DNA of 64,000 bases, from positions 2,294,001-2,358,000 of the forward strand of contig NZ_JAPEPI010000001.1 in NCBI RefSeq assembly GCF_026340305.1, written 5' to 3'. This DNA comes from Streptomyces sp. NBC_01381. GTDB lineage: Bacteria > Actinomycetota > Actinomycetes > Streptomycetales > Streptomycetaceae. Below, piece after piece: positions 8,207 to 16,715 of this stretch. The position numbers were made by a program, and so were the translations under genes. Each line of letters opens with the position of its first letter. Positions within the stretch are counted from its first letter, which is position 1. The notes under the pieces were generated by a model that was not told where the DNA came from, did not search any database, and saw only the letters and a program-made list of their open reading frames with translations.

Positions 8207-11137
8207 TCAGTCGTCGGCGACCGCGTACGCCTCCACCGACCACAGCGAGTAACCGAACCGCGTCGCCCGCTTGTCGCCCTGTATGCGGATGTAACGCGTG
8301 TCACGCGCGTCCATGCGGACCGCCTCGCGGCCGCCCTTGCCGTCCTTCACCGTCGCCGCCGTGCGCCACGTCCTGCCGTCGGCCGACGTCTGCACGCGGT
8401 AGCCCGCCGCGTACGCGTCCTGCCAGCGAAGGACCACCTGGCCGAGACGGACCGGCTCGGCCAGCTGCAGCTGCCACCAGGCGTTGTCCTTTGCCGGGGA
8501 CGACCAGCGGGTCTTCGGGTCGCCGTCGTTGGCGCCGGACGCCGGGAAGTCCTTCGTCTCGTCGCCGGACGAGGACGCCTTCGCGCCGCGCGCCAGATCG
8601 CGGCCTCCGGTGCGCGGATAAGCGCGGATCGAGACGGTCTTGGTCTGGCCGTCGAACGTGACGGGAATCTCGTACGTTCCCGAGCGCGTGCCCGCGGGGA
8701 CGGTCACATCCACCGGGACCTCCACCTCGGTGCCGCGCGGCAGCGTGGACCTCTCCGGGGTGCGGACCTCGATGCCCTTGGGGGCCTTGGCCGTGACCTC
8801 GCCCCGCACGTCCCCGGGCCGCAGCGAGAGCAGCCTGGCCGTGACGCGCTGCGGGCCGCCGCCGATCTCCGCGTCGGCCTCCGTGCGGGCCAGCGAGAAC
8901 TTGGCGGCGGGGGCGTCGGCGTACCAGGGCACGACATGGCGGACGGTGCCCTCGGTGACCGTGACACGGACGGCGTCCGCGCGCTCGTCCTTCGCCCTGG
9001 CCTCCGTGAAACCGCTGCCGGACAGGGCGCCGATGCGGCGCCAGCCCTCGCCCGGGACATGGGCCTCGACGCTGCCCTTCGTGCCGGGGTCGGTCAGCGC
9101 CGTCACCGCGGCGAGGGGGCGGGCCCGGGGCATGCGGACCGTCGCTCGGTCCGACGCCTGGTCGCTGTCGAGCCCCGCCCAGGTGCCGTACGCCTTCTGC
9201 GCCCGCGCCAGGAAGGGGTCGAGGACGCCCTTGCCGACCGTCACCTGCGCGGCCTTCAGCTCCTTCTGGAGTCCGGCCAGGGTGCGCGAGGCACGCCAGG
9301 CGGCGGCGCCGTCGCCCTTGGACTGCGCGTGCAGCATGTCGACCGCTGTCTCGCCGGCCTCGCCATAGCGGGCCAACTGCTGGATCCAGGGCCCGACTTC
9401 GGCGTCCAGACCGCTGTCGGCGAGCCGCCGCGGCGCCTCCTTCATGACGGTGAACGCGTCGCGCAGCGCCTGCCCCGACTTCTCGATACGGGCCTTGTCG
9501 GTCGTCGTGCGGGAGCGCCAGAGGCCGTCCATGAGCGGCCGCAGATACGCCGACTCGTCCGCGCCGAGCACGGACGACGCGTCATTGCCCGCGAGGGCGC
9601 GCAGGGCGCCCCGCGCCTTCGCGTCGCCGCCCGAGAGGTCGTCGATCGCGGCGAGCCAGGACTCGTGCGGGCGGTAGGCGCGGGGGTTCCACGCGTAGTC
9701 GGCGGCGGTGAACAGCGGGATGCGGGACGCCGACGGCTGCTCCATCGCGTTGCCGAGCAGCGCCGCGGAGCCGGTGGCCACGGCGGGCTCGCGGCCCGTG
9801 TAGGGGCCGAGGAAGATCCGGTCCTGTGCGAAGTCGTTGACCGGGTAGTTGTCCATCGTCACCAGCGGGTGCGAGCCGAACGCCTCGCGGGCGCCCGCCA
9901 GTTCGCGCCCGGTGATGGTCTTGGGGACGACGCCGACGCCGGTCCAGGCGACCTCGATGCCGCGGTCCAGTTCCGCCGCGACGGCGTCGCGGTACGCGGT
10001 CGAGCCGTCCTGGAAGTACTCGGTCGGCATGAGGGAGAGCGGCTTCGCGTCCGGGTGGCGCTCGGCGAGGTGCGCGGCTACGGCGTTGGCGACCCGGGCC
10101 TGCGCCTTCGCGGCGGCCTCGGGCCCCGAACCGAACGTTTCGGCGTCCTGGTCGCAGTGCCATTCGCTGTAGCTGACGTCCTGGAACTGCAGCTGGAAGG
10201 CGCGCACGCCCAGCGCCCACATCGCGTCGATCTTGCGGTTGAGGGCCTTGACGTCCTTGTCCGACGACATGCACATGGCCTGGCCGGGGGCGACGGCCCA
10301 GGCGAGCGTCACGTGGTTGCGCTTGGCGCGGTCGGCGAGGGCGCGGAAGTCGGCGCGCTGGTCGGCGGGGTACGGCTCGCGCCAGCGGGCCTGGCGGTAG
10401 AGGTCGTCGCCGGGCGCGTAGAGGTACCGGTTCTGCTTGGTGCGGCCCATGAAGTCCAGCTGGTCCAGGCGCTGTTCGCGGGTCCAGGGGGTGCCGTAGA
10501 AGCCCTCCGTCATGCCGCGCACCGCGGTGCCGGGCCAGTCGCGGATGTTCACGCCGGGGACGGTCTTCCCGGAGCGCAGCTGCTTCAGGGTCTGTACGCC
10601 GTGGAAGAGGCCGTCGTCGCCCGCTCCGGAGAGGGCGATGGTCTCCTGCCCGGCGACGCGGCCCACCGCGAGGCGGTAGCCGCCGGACGGGAGGTCCCTG
10701 CGGTCGCGGGCGCGGAGGGCGCGCAGGGTCTGGTCGGCGCCGGTGCCGTCGACGCGGACGACCAGACGGTTGCCGCCTGCGGGGAGCCGCTCCCCGTCCT
10801 GCACCTCGGTGATCCGGCGGGCGCCCGCGTCCCGCAGGAGGGTGCGGAGGGCTTCCATGGCGTACGGGTCCGGGGCGCGGCCGCCGGTCGCTGCCGTGAC
10901 GAGGACGACCTCGTCGGTGACGGTGACCGGTGCTCCGGCGGCGGTCATCGACTGGGGGCGGGGCCAGACCGGGGGGAGGGTGCCGTCGGACTCCCGGTCG
11001 TCGTCCGGAGTGGTGGCGGGGGCGCCGGGCTGTCCGGGGATGCCCGGGGCTGCGACGGCGCCGGGGGCGCCGCTGAGTGCGCCTGCGATGACGGCGACGG
11101 CGATGGCGGCCGCGCCCTTCCTGCGCCGCAGCTGCAC
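8207..11137 (-). CDS. Secreted beta-N-acetylglucosaminidase, GH84, with NEW3 and discoidin domains
   Basis: Multidomain secreted glycosidase, about 976 residues from a GTG start at 11137 preceded by AAGGAGAG. A signal peptide (LRRRKGAAAIAVAVIAGALS, cut near AVA) precedes a GH20b-like domain (residues ~50-200) and the GH84 barrel. The GH84 signature GMTEGFYGTPW is near residue 210 and YLYAPGDD follows. A NEW3/NPCBM-type beta domain and a C-terminal F5/8 type C carbohydrate-binding domain (DLARGAKASSSGDETKDF to the end) complete it. The family removes terminal GlcNAc from glycoconjugates. The catalytic segment reads FQLQFQDVSYSEWHC, so the usual Asp-Asp pair is Gln-Asp here. Located near the csn operon, it fits amino-sugar scavenging outside the cell. 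Confidence 0.88.
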   Translation of the reverse strand: MQLRRRKGAAAIAVAVIAGALSGAPGAVAAPGIPGQPGAPATTPDDDRESDGTLPPVWPRPQSMTAAGAPVTVTDEVVLVTAATGGRAPDPYAMEALRTLLRDAGARRITEVQDGERLPAGGNRLVVRVDGTGADQTLRALRARDRRDLPSGGYRLAVGRVAGQETIALSGAGDDGLFHGVQTLKQLRSGKTVPGVNIRDWPGTAVRGMTEGFYGTPWTREQRLDQLDFMGRTKQNRYLYAPGDDLYRQARWREPYPADQRADFRALADRAKRNHVTLAWAVAPGQAMCMSSDKDVKALNRKIDAMWALGVRAFQLQFQDVSYSEWHCDQDAETFGSGPEAAAKAQARVANAVAAHLAERHPDAKPLSLMPTEYFQDGSTAYRDAVAAELDRGIEVAWTGVGVVPKTITGRELAGAREAFGSHPLVTMDNYPVNDFAQDRIFLGPYTGREPAVATGSAALLGNAMEQPSASRIPLFTAADYAWNPRAYRPHESWLAAIDDLSGGDAKARGALRALAGNDASSVLGADESAYLRPLMDGLWRSRTTTDKARIEKSGQALRDAFTVMKEAPRRLADSGLDAEVGPWIQQLARYGEAGETAVDMLHAQSKGDGAAAWRASRTLAGLQKELKAAQVTVGKGVLDPFLARAQKAYGTWAGLDSDQASDRATVRMPRARPLAAVTALTDPGTKGSVEAHVPGEGWRRIGALSGSGFTEARAKDERADAVRVTVTEGTVRHVVPWYADAPAAKFSLARTEADAEIGGGPQRVTARLLSLRPGDVRGEVTAKAPKGIEVRTPERSTLPRGTEVEVPVDVTVPAGTRSGTYEIPVTFDGQTKTVSIRAYPRTGGRDLARGAKASSSGDETKDFPASGANDGDPKTRWSSPAKDNAWWQLQLAEPVRLGQVVLRWQDAYAAGYRVQTSADGRTWRTAATVKDGKGGREAVRMDARDTRYIRIQGDKRATRFGYSLWSVEAYAVADD

Positions 11138-11450
11138 GGCCCTCTCCTTGTTGTCCCTTGTGCTCGTCACGAGTGAGGTGATGATCACATGTGGTGCGTC
11201 GGTTGTCTCAGGGTGTCACTGAGCCCACCACCTGGGTGGCGGGGGTGTCAACGGCGGTGGGGGTTGTGGGGGGTTTCTCCCTTCTCCGGCCCCGCGGCTG
11301 CGGTGCCGCCCCGGAAAGGAAGATCTTGCGGGGGGTGTGCGCTTTTGGGAAACGAATGTGAGTACGCGCACGTTCACACAACGGATATGTCTGCGAACCC
11401 GCGCACTGGGTAGGGCTGCGATGACCTGCCCCCTGAAAAGGAGCTCCCAC
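11138..11450. other. Intergenic region with inverted TGTGA/TCACA half-sites
   Basis: A 313-bp divergent region between the GH84 gene and the small protein/malQ pair. It holds TGTGA (11357-11361) and TCACA (11374-11378), inverted and 12 bp apart, and a possible -10 TATGTC near 11394. A GC-rich imperfect hairpin lies around 11290-11325. No gene is recognised. The half-sites could bind a CRP-like or MalR-like factor, which is inference. Confidence 0.35.
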
Positions 11451-11687
11451 GTGGCCGCTTCGGCGAATCTCCTCCTCTCCGCCCTCTCCAAACAGGTCTC
11501 GGACCCCGACTCGGGACTCGACGGATCCTGCTCCTGCGGCTGCCTCGAACCGCCCCTGACCAGCGAGCCCCCGCTCGCGGATGCCGCCCCCCTCACCAGC
11601 GAGCCGCCGCTCGCCGACGCCGCGCCGCTGACCAGCGAGCCGACCTCCACCGGCACGGCCTCGGGCCTGGACTACATGGGGGTCTAG
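11451..11687 (+). CDS. Cys-rich small protein with internal repeats, abutting malQ
   Basis: Unrecognised 78-residue protein. GTG start at 11451 follows AAAAGGAG with good spacing. It opens with a short amphipathic stretch (AASANLLLSALSKQVSDPD), then a compact cysteine cluster GSCSCGC near residue 30, then a tandem repeat of about 12 residues built on PLTSEPPLADAA (two full copies and a partial), and ends SGLDYMGV. Its TAG stop directly touches the malQ ATG, so the two are almost certainly co-translated. The layout of leader, Cys cluster and repeats resembles modified-peptide precursors, but no modification enzyme lies nearby. A metal-binding or regulatory role is equally possible. Function unknown. 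Confidence 0.7.
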   Translation: MAASANLLLSALSKQVSDPDSGLDGSCSCGCLEPPLTSEPPLADAAPLTSEPPLADAAPLTSEPTSTGTASGLDYMGV

Positions 11688-13871
11688 ATGGCCCCACCCG
11701 GAGCTGCCGCCGGCGAACCTTCCGGGCTTTCACGCCTCGCCGCCTGTCATGGCGTGGCGACTTCTTACTCCCCGTCTCCGGACCGCACGGTCCCGGCCGC
11801 GGACACCGCCGTCGTCGCGGCCCTGGCCGCCCTCGACGTGGACGCGAGCACACCCGACGCGATCCGGGACGCCCTCACGGCGTACGAGACCGGTCGGCGG
11901 GCGCGGCTGCTGCCGCCGACGGTGGTGGTGTGGCAGGGCGGGCCAGAACAGGGCGCGTCCGAGCACGGCGGGCCGGAGCAGGCCAAGCCCTGGGCAGGCC
12001 TGCCGGGCGGTACGCGCATGGCGGTCCGCACCGAGCAGGGGGAGCGCCTGGAGTGGGAGACGCCGGGCGAGCCTCCGCGACCGCTGCCGCACGGCGTGCA
12101 CCGGATGCGGGCCACCGTCCCCGGCGGGCAGAGCGCGGGCGCGCATCTCATCGTCGCCCCCTACCGCCTCCCGCCCCCGCCCGAGCGGACCCACGGCCTG
12201 CTGGTCCAGCTCTACTCACTGCTCTCCGCCCGTTCCTGGGGCATGGGCGACCTCGGCGACCTGACCGAGCTCGTGGCCTGGTCAGGGCGGGCCGTCGGCG
12301 CCGGATTCGTACAGGTCAACCCCCTGCACGCCGCGGTCCCCAAACCGTCGGGCGGGCCGTCGGACCCCTCCCCGTACCGCCCCTCGTCACGCCGCTTCCC
12401 CGATCCCGTACATCTGCGCATCGAGGAGATCCCCGAGTACGCGTACCTGCGGGGCGAGGCCCGCGACCGGGTCGACGCGCTCTCCCGCCACGCCGCACGC
12501 CTGCGTGAATCGGTCCTCCACGAGGGCGAGTTGATCGACCGTGACGCGGTCTGGGCGCTCAAGCTCGAAGCCCTCGAACTGATCGCGCGGGTCCCGCTCG
12601 GCCCCGGACGCAGAGCCGCCTACAACGAGTTCATCGCCGAGCGCGGCGAGGCGCTCGAAGACCACGCCACCTGGTACGCGCTCGCCGAGCTGCACGGCCC
12701 CGACTGGCACGCCTGGCCCGCCCCGCTGCGGGACCCGGTCTCGTCCCCGACCGCCCGCGCGCGCCGCGACGCGATGGACCGCGTCGACTTCCACAGCCGC
12801 CTCGCCTGGCTCACCGACGCCCAGCTCGCCACCGCGCAGCGCACCGCGCGCGACGCGGGCATGGGCATCGGCCTCGTCCACGACCTCGCGGTGGGCGTGC
12901 ACCCGGGCGGCGCCGACGCGTGGGCACAGCAGCGGCACTTCGCCGCCCGCATGTCGGTGGGCGCCCCGCCGGACGCGTTCAACGCGCGCGGTCAGGACTG
13001 GGGCCTGCCGCCCTGGCGCCCCGACCGCCTCGCCGAGTCCGGGTACGCCCCCTACCGTGCCCTGTTGCGCGGACTGCTCCGGCACGCGGGCGCCCTGCGC
13101 GTCGACCACGTGATGGGGCTCTTCCGCCTCTGGTGGGTCCCCGAGGGCCGCGCGCCCACGGACGGGACGTACGTCCACTACGACGCGGAGGCGATGCTCG
13201 CGATCCTCTCCCTGGAGGCGCACCGCGCGGGCGCCCTCGTCATCGGCGAGGACCTCGGCACCGTGGCGCCCGGCGTCCGCGAGACCCTGCGCGGGCACGG
13301 CGTGCTCGGCACCTCCGTGCTCTGGTTCGAGCGGGACTGGGAGGGCACGGGGCGGCCGCTGCCGCCCGAGCGGTGGCGCGCCGACTGCCTGGCCACCGCC
13401 ACCACGCACGATCTGCCGTCCACCGCGGCCCGCATCACCGGCGAGCACGTCCAACTCCGTTATCTCCTGGGCCTGTTGACCCGCCCGGCGGAGGTGGAGG
13501 GCGCCGCGGCCGCGGCCGACGTGCGGGAGTGGCTCGGGCTGCTCGCCCGGCTCGGCATGCTGCCGGGCGGCGGCGGTCACGAGGAGGACGAGATCCGCGC
13601 CGTACACCGCTTCCTGCTCGCAACCCCGGCCCGCATGGTGGGCATCTGGCTGCCGGATGCGGTCGGCGACCGGCGCCCGCAGAACCTGCCCGGCACGCTG
13701 GACGAATATCCGAACTGGCGGCTGCCGATCGCGGACGCCGAAGGCCGCCCCGTCACCCTGGAGGAACTGACCGCGGCACCCCGTCTGCACACGTTCATGG
13801 ACGTGTTCCGCGGCCGCGGCCAGGGCCGCGATCGCACTCGTACGGCACCCCCGGGCGCGCGCCCCGTTTAG
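11688..13871 (+). CDS. malQ: 4-alpha-glucanotransferase (amylomaltase), GH77
   Basis: Cytoplasmic GH77 enzyme, 727 residues, usual for the actinobacterial form with an N-terminal extension. It transfers maltodextrin segments between acceptors and releases glucose, serving glycogen and maltose metabolism. Visible motifs: SPYRPSSRRFPDPV near residue 230; the nucleophile segment GALRVDHVMGLFRLWW; the acid/base segment GALVIGEDLGTVAPGV; and ATTHDLPSTAAR, with the transition-state Asp. The ATG directly follows the TAG of the upstream small protein, with a weak GGGGG ribosome site inside that gene, so its translation probably depends on it. Confidence 0.95.
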   Translation: MAPPGAAAGEPSGLSRLAACHGVATSYSPSPDRTVPAADTAVVAALAALDVDASTPDAIRDALTAYETGRRARLLPPTVVVWQGGPEQGASEHGGPEQAKPWAGLPGGTRMAVRTEQGERLEWETPGEPPRPLPHGVHRMRATVPGGQSAGAHLIVAPYRLPPPPERTHGLLVQLYSLLSARSWGMGDLGDLTELVAWSGRAVGAGFVQVNPLHAAVPKPSGGPSDPSPYRPSSRRFPDPVHLRIEEIPEYAYLRGEARDRVDALSRHAARLRESVLHEGELIDRDAVWALKLEALELIARVPLGPGRRAAYNEFIAERGEALEDHATWYALAELHGPDWHAWPAPLRDPVSSPTARARRDAMDRVDFHSRLAWLTDAQLATAQRTARDAGMGIGLVHDLAVGVHPGGADAWAQQRHFAARMSVGAPPDAFNARGQDWGLPPWRPDRLAESGYAPYRALLRGLLRHAGALRVDHVMGLFRLWWVPEGRAPTDGTYVHYDAEAMLAILSLEAHRAGALVIGEDLGTVAPGVRETLRGHGVLGTSVLWFERDWEGTGRPLPPERWRADCLATATTHDLPSTAARITGEHVQLRYLLGLLTRPAEVEGAAAAADVREWLGLLARLGMLPGGGGHEEDEIRAVHRFLLATPARMVGIWLPDAVGDRRPQNLPGTLDEYPNWRLPIADAEGRPVTLEELTAAPRLHTFMDVFRGRGQGRDRTRTAPPGARPV

Positions 13872-13891
13872 CCGTTCGCTACGTTGGCACC

Positions 13892-14131
13892 GTGGACAAG
13901 AAGAACGCCCTGCGCGCCGGCGCCCTGGCTTCCGGTACGACGCTGATGATGCTGCTCATGTCGTCCCCCGCGCTCGCGCTCACACGCGACGACGGCGACG
14001 ACCCGGGTCCGGGCCTGAGCGTGATCGACACGCTCGGCCTCTATGTCGTGGCGCCCATCGTGCTGTTCCTGGTGATCGCGGGCCTCGTGATGGTCGGTGA
14101 CAAGACCCGCAAGCAGGAGAAGCAGGGCTGA
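13892..14131 (+). CDS. Small membrane protein, signal peptide plus one helix
   Basis: A 79-residue protein starting GTG at 13892 (VDKKNALRAGALASGTTLMM). It has a signal-like hydrophobic segment ending SSPALALT, an acidic stretch DDGDDPGPG, then one membrane helix (LYVVAPIVLFLVIAGLVMV) and a charged tail KTRKQEKQG. Cleavage would leave a ~50-residue type I protein with a cytoplasmic tail. There is no Shine-Dalgarno sequence. A TACGTT -10-like box lies 7 bp before the start, so the mRNA is probably leaderless. It is 20 bp after malQ and is followed by a strong terminator hairpin. Function unknown. Confidence 0.75.
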   Translation: MDKKNALRAGALASGTTLMMLLMSSPALALTRDDGDDPGPGLSVIDTLGLYVVAPIVLFLVIAGLVMVGDKTRKQEKQG

Positions 14132-14169
14132 CGCCGCACTTCACTTCCTGAGCACTTCCTGAGCTCTCC

Positions 14170-14246
14170 GTAGGGGGCGCTCTTCATCGACGTACGCGAC
14201 GCATGCGTACGTACGTACGTCGATGAGGGGCGCCCCCTACGCGTTT
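14170..14246 (+). terminator. Long-stem terminator hairpin
   Basis: Left arm 14170-14196 and right arm 14214-14240 pair over 27 positions, with only two G-U wobbles on the plus-strand transcript. The outer part is GTAGGGGGCGC against GCGCCCCCTAC, and the inner part is CATCGACGTACG against its complement. The right arm is followed by GCGTTTT. It separates the malQ/small-protein unit from the exporter gene. Confidence 0.85.
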
Positions 14247-14273
14247 TCAAGGTCCGAGCCGCTCACCGACGAT

Positions 14274-14303
14274 GACCATTCTATTTTCCTTAATGGAATG
14301 GTC
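14274..14303. promoter_or_regulatory. Inverted repeat in AT-rich promoter region of exporter gene
   Basis: GACCATTC (14274-14281) and GAATGGTC (14296-14303) form a perfect 8-bp inverted repeat with a 14-bp AT-rich spacer. It lies about 94 bp upstream of the EamA exporter. The low-GC spacer and position suggest an operator, perhaps for the LysR-type regulator encoded just downstream. This is inferred. Confidence 0.5.
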
Positions 14304-14396
14304 GAAAAGTTTCGATGGACCTGACTGGTCGGCGGGTGCGACGGTAGTCCCTCAATCAACCCCCGGGCCGCCCGGGAGAGAGACAAGGGATACAAC

Positions 14397-15350
14397 GTGA
14401 CTGTCCTGGACCGGACCTCCCTCACCACCGCGTCGACCGCGACGACGAGCGAGCCGAAGCGGGCGCCGCGCGCCGCCCGACCGATCGGCGTCGGCCTCGC
14501 CCTCGCGGCGCTCGCCACGGTCGTCTGGTCGGGCAGCTTCGTCACCTCCCGGGCCCTGCACGACAGCGTGCCGCCCATCCAGCACGCGTTCTGGCGGTGG
14601 ATCATCGCCATCGTGGCCGTCGCGCCGTTCGCGGCACGGCAGACCTGGCGGCAACGGGCCCTGCTCCGCAGGCACTTCCGCTTCCTGCTCCTGGCGTCCT
14701 TCCTGGGCATCACGGTCTACAACACCCTGGTGAACCAGGCGGCGATGACCACGACCGCGGGCAACATGGGCATGATCATGGCCGCTTCGCCGGTCCTGAT
14801 GGCGGTGTACGAACGCGTCGGCGGTACCCGGCTCGGGGCGCGCCGCGTGACGGGCATGCTGATCGCCTGCGCGGGCGTCCTGATCCTTGTCTCCGGGGGC
14901 TCCCTCTCCATGGACTTCGCGGTCGGTGACCTGTGGGTGATCGCGGGGGCGATCTCCTTCGGCTCGTACAGCGCGCTGCTCAAGCGCAAGCCCGCGGAGA
15001 TCGGCGGACTGCCGTTCCTCTTCGCGGCGTTCGGGCTCGGTGCGCTGATGCTGCTTCCGGTGTTCGTGGCCAGCTATGTGATCCAGGGCGGCTTCGAGCC
15101 GACGGTCGGCACGGTCTCCCCGCTCCTGTACGTGGGTGTGGTGTCGTCGGCGGTCGCCTTCTTCGCCTGGAACAAGGCGATCTCGATCATCGGCGCGGCC
15201 CGTGCCGGAGTCATCTACTACCTCCAGCCGGTGTGCGTGGCCCTGCTGTCCTTCGCGGTGCTCGGCGAGGCGATGGGGTGGCTGCAGGTCATGTGCATGG
15301 GGCTGATCCTGGGCGGGGTCGTGCTCGGCTCCGCCGGCAGGGCGAAGTGA
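14397..15350 (+). CDS. EamA/DMT-family metabolite exporter
   Basis: A 317-residue drug/metabolite transporter with ten predicted helices in two EamA repeats. The first begins GVGLALAALATVVWSGSFVT and the second near residue 165 (WVIAGAISFGSYSALLKRKP). Such proteins export amino acids or other small metabolites, but the substrate cannot be read from sequence. GTG start with an AAGGGA-like site. The LysR gene follows on the same strand after 72 bp, suggesting functional pairing. The two EamA halves are intact and the length is typical. Confidence 0.9.
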   Translation: MTVLDRTSLTTASTATTSEPKRAPRAARPIGVGLALAALATVVWSGSFVTSRALHDSVPPIQHAFWRWIIAIVAVAPFAARQTWRQRALLRRHFRFLLLASFLGITVYNTLVNQAAMTTTAGNMGMIMAASPVLMAVYERVGGTRLGARRVTGMLIACAGVLILVSGGSLSMDFAVGDLWVIAGAISFGSYSALLKRKPAEIGGLPFLFAAFGLGALMLLPVFVASYVIQGGFEPTVGTVSPLLYVGVVSSAVAFFAWNKAISIIGAARAGVIYYLQPVCVALLSFAVLGEAMGWLQVMCMGLILGGVVLGSAGRAK

Positions 15351-15422
15351 CGCGGCGCCGCGCGGGGGTGCGGGGCGATGCTGCGGGCTGACGGGCGCGG
15401 CCCGGTAGGTACGTTGGCTTCC

Positions 15423-16334
15423 ATGAGCGAGTGGGACATCAAGAAACTGCAGATCCTGCGTACGTTGAGCGAGCGGGGCACGGTGACCGCGACGGCGCAG
15501 ACGCTGCGGATGACGCCGTCGGCGGTGTCGCAGCAGCTGTCCAACCTCGCCAAGCAACTGGGGGTGCCGCTGCTCGAGGCGCACGGGCGCCGGGTGCGCC
15601 TGACGGACGCGGCGCATCTCGTCCTGCGGCACGCGGAGGCGGTCTTCGCGCAACTGGAGCGTGCGGACGCCGAGTTGGCGGCGTATGCGCACGGGGAGGC
15701 CGGGGAGGTGCGGGTCGGGGCGTTCTCGACCGCCGTGCCCGCGCTCGTCGTGCCGGCGGTGCGGGCGTTGCGGGCGGCGGCGCCGGGCATCTCCGTACGG
15801 GTGCGGGAGGCGGAGGCGGCGGAGGCGTACGAGCTTCTCGCGGCGGGGGAGGTGGACGTGGCGCTGTCCCTCGCGGTCCAGGCGCCGGCATCGCCCGACG
15901 CGGACACGCGCTTCACGCGGGAGTCGCTGCTTGCCGACCCGCTGGACGTGGCGCTTCCGGGGGATCATCCGCTGGCGTCGGCGGAGGGGCTGCGGCTCGC
16001 CGATCTCGCGGGCGAGCCGTGGATCTTCGGGGGGAGCGGGCCGTGGTCCGAGATCACGCGGGCGGCGTGCGAGGGGGCGGGCTTCTCGCCGGAACAGGCG
16101 CACTCCGCGTCCGGCTGGACGGCGATCCTCGCCATGGTGGAGGCGGGGATGGGGGTGGCGCTGGTCCCGAGGATGGCGGCGGCCAGCCGTGACGGCGTGA
16201 CGATGCGGGAACTCTCCGCCGACCGGCCTCGCCGCCATGTGGTGGCGGCGGTGCGCCGGGGGGCCGCTGCGGGGGCGGCCGTCTCCCGAGTCCTGACGGC
16301 TCTCCGCGAGGCGGTCCCTACGCGGGTTCCGTAG
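15423..16334 (+). CDS. LysR-family transcriptional regulator
   Basis: A 303-residue LysR regulator. ATG at 15423 gives the canonical N-terminus MSEWDIKKLQILRTLSERG and a winged helix (ATAQTLRMTPSAVSQQLSNL) at about residues 20-45. The substrate-binding domain starts near residue 90. The family binds a small co-inducer and controls adjacent transport or metabolic genes, here probably the preceding exporter. There is no ribosome site. A TACGTT box at 15410-15415, 7 bp before the ATG, suggests a leaderless transcript. The gene is not divergent from its likely target, unlike the usual LysR arrangement. Confidence 0.9.
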   Translation: MSEWDIKKLQILRTLSERGTVTATAQTLRMTPSAVSQQLSNLAKQLGVPLLEAHGRRVRLTDAAHLVLRHAEAVFAQLERADAELAAYAHGEAGEVRVGAFSTAVPALVVPAVRALRAAAPGISVRVREAEAAEAYELLAAGEVDVALSLAVQAPASPDADTRFTRESLLADPLDVALPGDHPLASAEGLRLADLAGEPWIFGGSGPWSEITRAACEGAGFSPEQAHSASGWTAILAMVEAGMGVALVPRMAAASRDGVTMRELSADRPRRHVVAAVRRGAAAGAAVSRVLTALREAVPTRVP

Positions 16335-16479
16335 CCCGGCGCCCGCCCCCGGCGCCTGACTGCCGCGGCCTCGCCCCCACCCACCCTTTGCCTGGGGCGT
16401 CATCGCCCTGCACCATGCGGCGCCGCCTCTTCCCCACCCACCCGCCCCCGCCTTTCCCGGAGCGTCGTCCGGGGCCTGG

Positions 16480-16640
16480 AGGCTGGGCGATCCGCGGTGC
16501 GGCTCTGCCGGGCCTGCGGCGTTGGTTGGTGCCGGGGCCGCCCGGCTGGTGGTTCTGGGCCGGGCGTGAAGGGGGCTCCTGGCGTCGTGTCGGCTGCGCG
16601 GGAGGGGGGACCTCTGTCTTGTCTGGCCTGCCGCCGGGGG
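16480..16640 (+). repeat. Partial degenerate copy of the large dispersed repeat
   Basis: A degenerate fragment carrying GGTGCCGGGGCCGCCCGG, GTTCTGGGCCGGGCGTGAAG and GGCTCCTGGCGTCGTGTCGG. These match, in the same order, the first third of the full copy 240 bp downstream. It looks like an older tandem duplication of that part of the repeat. Confidence 0.6.
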
Positions 16641-16715
16641 TGCACTTCCCCGCGTCACGCGGCGCCGCCATGTCCCCACCCACCCGCCCCCTCCAGGCCG
16701 GGCATCTCGCGGGGT

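Noticed and set aside
11451..11687. Firm call of a lanthipeptide or other modified-peptide precursor
   Set aside because: The Cys cluster and repeats are suggestive, but no cyclase, dehydratase, radical enzyme or transporter specific to such systems lies nearby. Only a structural resemblance is reported.
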